A DNA stretch of 64,000 nucleotides from positions 124,001 through 188,000 of the forward strand of contig JAOUFJ010000003.1 in the NCBI GenBank assembly GCA_029858255.1, in the 5' to 3' direction. Below are positions 60,159 to 64,000 of the stretch, one piece after another. The notes beneath the pieces are model-generated. The model did no database searches and was not told the DNA's origin. It saw only the letters and a list, made by a program, of their open reading frames with translations. This DNA is from a candidate division WOR-3 bacterium (GTDB taxonomy: Bacteria > Hydrothermota > Tepidihabitantia > SM23-42). Position 1 is the first letter of the stretch; each line of letters starts with the position of its first letter. The translations under genes and the position numbers were made by a program.

Positions 60159-62335
60159 TAACGATAACGATCAATGGCAAGCGTATAAAGGCAAAAAAGG
60201 GTGAAACCGTCCTGAGGATCGCTGAACGTGCCGGTATCAGGATCCCGACCCTGTGTTATCATAAGGACCTGACACCTTACGGAGGCTGCCGTCTCTGTAT
60301 TGTCGAGGTGAAAGGTACAAGAATACCGCTCACTGCATGCACCCTGAATGCTGAGCATGGCATGGTTATCAAGACCGACACACCGCATTTGCGCAACTTG
60401 CGCAGATTCACCCTTCAGCTGATGTTATCAGAGCACCCAAATGCGTGCCTCATTTGCGAACGCGAAGCAGATTGTGCCAATTTTCAGGAATGCATAAAAA
60501 AATCAGCGGTCACCTTTGGGTGCAAGTCCTGTCCCCAGAACGAAAACTGTGCCTTGCAGGACATGGTACGAGAGCTTGGAATAAAGGATATTCCTTTCGA
60601 CTTCCGGTATCGCGGTCTCGAATTAGAACGGCACGACCCGTTCTTTGACCGCGACTACAATTTGTGTATATTATGCGGCCGGTGCATCCGCGTGTGCGAC
60701 GAGATAAGAGGCGCTCACACCCTAGCATTCCACCACCGCGGACCTGACACCCTGGTCGGCACCGCTTTTGATCTGCCTCATCTTGAATCGGACTGTCAAT
60801 TCTGCGGTGCCTGTGTCGATTTCTGTCCAACCGGTGCGTTGAGGGGCAGATTCAGCCGATATGATAAACCGCCTGAAAAGGTAGTAAAGACTACCTGTAT
60901 GCTGTGTAGTGTTGGATGCCAGATCGATCTCAATGTTTCCGAAGAGAAAATCACCTGTTCAACCCCGCACGACAGTCAACTCTGCGCGCGGGGGCGCTTT
61001 GGCATCGCGCCGCTCGTTCACCATCCCAAACGTATCACCGTACCGCTGATGAAAAAAGGTGATGCGGTGATCGAAGTCGAATGGGCTGAAGCACTGGCTT
61101 TCGTGGCCAGTAAGCTGCATGAGTACAGAAATCATACCGGCGTTCTGCTCACACCCGAGCTGACCAGCGAAGCGATCGGTAAGGTCTATTCGCTTGCCGA
61201 CCTTGCAAAGATGAAGATTGCCGTTGAGATGGATCCAGATAACATGCCAGAGGCGTTGAATTTGACCAGAGCCAAAGGCAAGGTAGCCTTTGTTATCTTG
61301 AACACGGACCTGGTGGCTGATTACTCGGTTCTGCTCCTCGGACTTCGTAAGAGATACAAGAATAATGCAGTATTCATCGTCATCGATCCAGTTGTCGGAC
61401 GCTCGAATCGCTTTGCGGATGCGGTGCTCAACCCGGTCCAAGGAGCAGAAAATGACGTTCTCCAACTGCTCTCGGGATCCAAAAGGACAAACAGTAAAAC
61501 GGGTATCCCGGCCGCGGAAATCGAAGCGGCAAAAAGTCTGATCAGCGGCAGAAAGATTTTTGTATTATACGATCCAGCGAACGCACCATCAGCAAAGATC
61601 AAGAAACCGCTAAATGCATTGCCCCTGCACAGCAAGAGCAACATGCTGACGATAGCCGGGCTGGGATTTGACAGCACACCTGGACAAATGCTGGCGGACA
61701 AGAATATCGATTGTCTCTACGCTATCGGCAGTGCTTCAGATCTGAGCAGGAAATACAAGACGGTGATCGTTCAGGACTGCTTCCTGCCAGACTTTGAATT
61801 TGATGTGTTCCTGCCGGCCGCCACTTTTGCCGAATCAAACGGCAGCGTCCAGGACATCAGCGGCAAATCGAAAAATGTGCGCTGCGCCACCGCACCGGCG
61901 GGCAAAGCGATGCCCGACGATAAGATCATCGATGAACTGGCTCGCACCATGAACATCAGACTCAAGAAAAGACTTCAGAAGCGAACAGCAAAGAGAACGA
62001 AGAGAATCCACCCTTCCAAGGTCAGCAAAAAGTATCCGTTGACTTTGATCGCACGGCAGAACACGTATGGATATCGTAACAAAACGCTCTCAGCCGTTTT
62101 GAAGGGGTTCGATCGTTTGCGCGGGGACAGATGCATATGGTTGAACGAGAGGACCGCTGCGAAATACAGATTGAAGGAAGGAATGAACGCGACTTTGGCT
62201 GGACCTTATGGTGCACACACTGCACGCGTTAAGATCAGTTCCTCTATACCCGATGATGCTGTTTTGATCTATTATCATCAATCAACCAGAAACTTTGCTG
62301 CCGGACCAGTGAGGATAGAATGTATAAGATCTTAA
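60155..62335 (+). CDS. NuoG-like iron-sulfur protein with degenerate molybdopterin domain
   Basis: I place the start at ATG 60155 (ATGA overlap with the previous stop), not at an ATG 78 bases upstream. The 726-residue protein has an N-terminal [2Fe-2S] domain (Cys34, Cys45, Cys48, Cys62), the His-Cys3 [4Fe-4S] segment ('CLICEREADCANFQEC'), two ferredoxin clusters ('CILCGRCIRVCDE', 'CQFCGACVDFCPTGAL'), the [4Fe-4S] motif of molybdopterin oxidoreductases ('TCMLCSVGCQIDL', 'CARGRFG') and then a shortened domain of that fold without a recognisable Mo/W ligand. No hydrogenase H-cluster motifs are present. The N-terminal clusters match NuoG, HydA and FdhA; the rest suits an electron relay rather than a catalytic formate dehydrogenase. 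It overlaps nfnA by 16 bases. Confidence 0.85.
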   Translation: MITITINGKRIKAKKGETVLRIAERAGIRIPTLCYHKDLTPYGGCRLCIVEVKGTRIPLTACTLNAEHGMVIKTDTPHLRNLRRFTLQLMLSEHPNACLICEREADCANFQECIKKSAVTFGCKSCPQNENCALQDMVRELGIKDIPFDFRYRGLELERHDPFFDRDYNLCILCGRCIRVCDEIRGAHTLAFHHRGPDTLVGTAFDLPHLESDCQFCGACVDFCPTGALRGRFSRYDKPPEKVVKTTCMLCSVGCQIDLNVSEEKITCSTPHDSQLCARGRFGIAPLVHHPKRITVPLMKKGDAVIEVEWAEALAFVASKLHEYRNHTGVLLTPELTSEAIGKVYSLADLAKMKIAVEMDPDNMPEALNLTRAKGKVAFVILNTDLVADYSVLLLGLRKRYKNNAVFIVIDPVVGRSNRFADAVLNPVQGAENDVLQLLSGSKRTNSKTGIPAAEIEAAKSLISGRKIFVLYDPANAPSAKIKKPLNALPLHSKSNMLTIAGLGFDSTPGQMLADKNIDCLYAIGSASDLSRKYKTVIVQDCFLPDFEFDVFLPAATFAESNGSVQDISGKSKNVRCATAPAGKAMPDDKIIDELARTMNIRLKKRLQKRTAKRTKRIHPSKVSKKYPLTLIARQNTYGYRNKTLSAVLKGFDRLRGDRCIWLNERTAAKYRLKEGMNATLAGPYGAHTARVKISSSIPDDAVLIYYHQSTRNFAAGPVRIECIRS

Positions 62336-63144
62336 AACGGGAAAAGATAGTCCCGAACATACATCATCTTGTCATCGAATCCGATGTCATCCACACGAAC
62401 GCCCAGGCAGGTGAATTCATCGTTGTCCGCGCCGACGAACCAGGTGAACGCATTCCCCTCAATCTCGTTGACTGGAATGAAAAAAGCGTAAGCGCGGTAT
62501 TCATGGAGATCGGCACTTCGACAAGAAAACTTGCTGCTCTCAAAGCCGGCGATGAAATCGCGACTCTGGTGGGCCCTCTGGGTAAACCCACCGAAATGTT
62601 AAAGGACAAAAATATCCTTTGCGTTGGTGGATGCTACGGTATTGGTGCACTCCTGCCAGTCATACGGGCGTTCAAAAAGAACGGCAACCGTATCATCACG
62701 GCGATCGAGGCACGCAGCGAATTCCTTCTCTACTGGCAGGAAAGGCTGAAGGAATATAGCGATGATTTCTACGAGATAACACGCGACGGTACCAGAGGAT
62801 TCAAGGGTCACGTGAACGATTTCCTTGCTGGCTACCTGAAACAGAACAAGGTTGACATGGTGTACGTGCAGGGCTGCACATACCTCACTTATCTAACATC
62901 AGAAACAACGCGCCCGCTTGAAGTCAAGACCATCGTTGGTCTCAATCCCATAATGGTCGACGCGACCGGGATGTGCGGCGTCTGCCGTGTCATCGTTGCG
63001 GGCGAAACAAAATTCGGGTGCGTCGATGGACCGGAATTCGACGGACATAAGGTTGATTGGGAGAACCTTCTATCGCGCCGCAAAATTTATCTGAAAGAGG
63101 AAGTCTATTCCTTGAGTTTCTACGAGTGTGAAACCTATGGCTAG
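62320..63144 (+). CDS. nfnA: NfnA/SudB-like ferredoxin-NADP reductase subunit
   Basis: The 274-residue protein has an FAD-binding part ('AGEFIVVRADEPGERIPLNLVDW', 'EIGTSTRKLAALKAGDEIATLVGPLGKPTEM'), an NAD(P)-binding part ('ILCVGGCYGIGALLPVIRAFKKNGNRI') and a C-terminal [2Fe-2S] site, 'VDATGMCGVCRVIVAGETKFGCVDGPEFDGHKVDW', whose Asp/Cys pattern matches NfnA and SudB. In Nfn this subunit binds NADH and, with NfnB, bifurcates electrons from NADPH to NAD and ferredoxin. A GAGGA Shine-Dalgarno precedes the ATG, which lies within the 3' end of the NuoG-like gene. Confidence 0.92.
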   Translation: MYKILKREKIVPNIHHLVIESDVIHTNAQAGEFIVVRADEPGERIPLNLVDWNEKSVSAVFMEIGTSTRKLAALKAGDEIATLVGPLGKPTEMLKDKNILCVGGCYGIGALLPVIRAFKKNGNRIITAIEARSEFLLYWQERLKEYSDDFYEITRDGTRGFKGHVNDFLAGYLKQNKVDMVYVQGCTYLTYLTSETTRPLEVKTIVGLNPIMVDATGMCGVCRVIVAGETKFGCVDGPEFDGHKVDWENLLSRRKIYLKEEVYSLSFYECETYG

Positions 63145-64000
63145 TAAGATCATACCAAAGAAAACCCCGATGCGCGAACGTCCTGCCAAGGAGCGGATCA
63201 AGGGTTACAACGAGGTTCCTTACGGGTACAATGACCAGGAAGCCATTGCCGAGGCAAAGCGCTGTTTGCAGTGCAAAAAACCCACCTGTGTGCAGGGCTG
63301 TCCGGTCGAGATCGACATTCCTGGTTTTATCAAATTTATCGCCGAGGCAGATTTCGCGAATGCGATAAAACGACTGAAAGAGAAGAATGTCTTGCCTGCA
63401 GTATGCGGCCGCGTCTGCCCACAGGAGGATCAGTGCGAGAAACTATGCGTCCTGGCGAAAAAATATGAACCGGTTGCGATCGGACGTCTGGAAAGATTCG
63501 CCGCGGACCGGGAGTCAACCCAGGGTGAAACATCCATTCCGGCAATCCCACCTTCGACAGGAAAGAAAGTTGCCGTGATAGGAGCCGGGCCGGGTGGTCT
63601 GACCGTTGCCGGCGACCTTGTCATGCTCGGTCACGACATCACTATGTTCGAAGCTTTGCATAAACCCGGCGGTGTATTGGTATACGGCATTCCAGAATTC
63701 AGACTGCCGAAAGCGATCATCTACAGGGAAGTCGACTACCTCTTACAATGCGGGGTGAAACTTTACCTCGACTACGTCGTGGGCAAGACCAAAACGATAG
63801 ACCAGTTATTGCAGGAATTCGATGCCGTGTATATCGGCACAGGCGCTGGCCTTCCGTGGTTCATGAACATCCCGGGTGAAAACCTCAACGGCGTGTATTC
63901 TGCAAACGAGTACCTCACGCGGGCAAATCTAATGAAAGCATATCTCTTCCCTGAATATGACACGCCCATAATTCGCGGGAAACGCGTTGCGGTAATAGGC
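63137..64000 (+). CDS. nfnB: NfnB/glutamate synthase small-subunit-like flavoprotein, partial
   Basis: The gene is cut by the right edge after 288 codons. The start at 63137 overlaps the nfnA stop by eight bases. The visible part has the two [4Fe-4S] sites of the GltD/NfnB family ('CLQCKKPTCVQGCPVEIDIPGFI' and 'VCGRVCPQEDQCEKLCV'), the FAD loop 'VAVIGAGPGGLTVAGDLVMLGHDITMFEA', 'GGVLVYGIPEFRLPKAII' and the beginning of the second nucleotide-binding loop ('RGKRVAVIG'). In NfnAB this subunit holds the bifurcating FAD and binds NADPH. Pairing with nfnA favours Nfn/Sud over glutamate synthase. Confidence 0.92.
   Translation, partial: MASKIIPKKTPMRERPAKERIKGYNEVPYGYNDQEAIAEAKRCLQCKKPTCVQGCPVEIDIPGFIKFIAEADFANAIKRLKEKNVLPAVCGRVCPQEDQCEKLCVLAKKYEPVAIGRLERFAADRESTQGETSIPAIPPSTGKKVAVIGAGPGGLTVAGDLVMLGHDITMFEALHKPGGVLVYGIPEFRLPKAIIYREVDYLLQCGVKLYLDYVVGKTKTIDQLLQEFDAVYIGTGAGLPWFMNIPGENLNGVYSANEYLTRANLMKAYLFPEYDTPIIRGKRVAVIG

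Noticed and set aside
60155-62335. Catalytic [FeFe]-hydrogenase subunit (HydA/HndD)
   Set aside because: The N-terminal Fe-S domains fit, but no H-cluster motifs (TSCCP-type or MPC-type segments) are present; the C-terminal half follows the molybdopterin-oxidoreductase fold instead.
1-64000. CRISPR arrays, tRNA or rRNA genes, insertion sequences, prophage
   Set aside because: No direct-repeat/spacer pattern, no cloverleaf or rRNA-like stretch and no transposase, integrase or phage-like protein was recognised on either strand.

Overview
The window reads as a continuous piece of chromosome from an uncultured, probably anaerobic, Gram-negative-type bacterium, most likely of the WOR-3 (Stahlbacteria) / FCB-like sphere. 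This is an inference from gene content: a pair of GWxTD-domain proteins, an FG-GAP protein with a type IX-like C-terminal sorting module, a TolC/RND export system, a YfhO membrane protein, an NADH-linked flavin/iron-sulfur oxidoreductase cluster with NfnAB-like subunits, and a long fused GreA. No rRNA, tRNA, CRISPR array, prophage or insertion sequence was seen. Genes are dense, many overlap by 1-38 bases, and no gene-free stretch exceeds 300 bases.

Layout. 1-2034 (minus): HslU, a small universal-stress-type protein and the start of a PTS EIIA-like protein. 2157-7944 (plus): an overlapping operon of a secreted degenerate GH13 protein, uvrB, nadC and folC. 7968-14910 (minus): a copper/silver export region (CusC-CusB-CusA, then a P-II-like protein, then DUF302 and a SHOCT lipoprotein under their own promoter). 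15191-16532 (minus): an ECF sigma factor with a DUF5667-type partner, divergent from 16632-19756 (plus), an iron-sulfur cluster operon (Rrf2 regulator, AIR-synthase-like protein, IscS, IscU). 19895-22332: a second ECF sigma factor, a zinc-finger anti-sigma and a bactofilin-like membrane protein, closed by a strong terminator. 22433-26148: fused GreA, PDZ protein, DUF1648 membrane protein. 26169-29618 (minus): fabG-acpP-fabF-coaE and a zinc-ribbon protein. 29718-34199 (minus): aconitase-type large subunit, citrate synthase, aconitase-type small subunit and isocitrate dehydrogenase, i.e. citrate to 2-oxoglutarate in one operon. 34383-35764 (minus): acylphosphatase and rlmN. 35901-41918: a three-gene signalling operon with two different degenerate class III cyclase domains and a HEAT protein. 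42018-47270: Hsp20, Lon and two GWxTD proteins. 47391-51230: PHP phosphatase, gyrA, dCMP deaminase. 51312-54278 (minus): large secreted repeat protein. 54394-57777: flippase-like and YfhO-like membrane proteins. 57887-64000: NuoE/NuoF/NuoG-like proteins plus NfnA and NfnB (cut by the window edge).

The most striking general signal is in the promoters. Eighteen sigma70-like promoters could be read directly, 16 of them with a 16-bp spacer. In ten, the -10 hexamer ends only 5 or 6 bases before the start codon of the first gene, which predicts leaderless mRNAs for much of this genome. The genes with longer leaders mostly carry clear Shine-Dalgarno sequences.

The best candidates for undescribed biology are the cyclase pair at 35.9-39.7 kb, whose catalytic residues look split between the two proteins in a complementary way; the leaderless promoter architecture; the GH13 pseudoenzyme coupled to uvrB; and the five-gene oxidoreductase locus that joins a HydBC/NuoEF-type flavin core to Nfn-type subunits without a hydrogenase domain.
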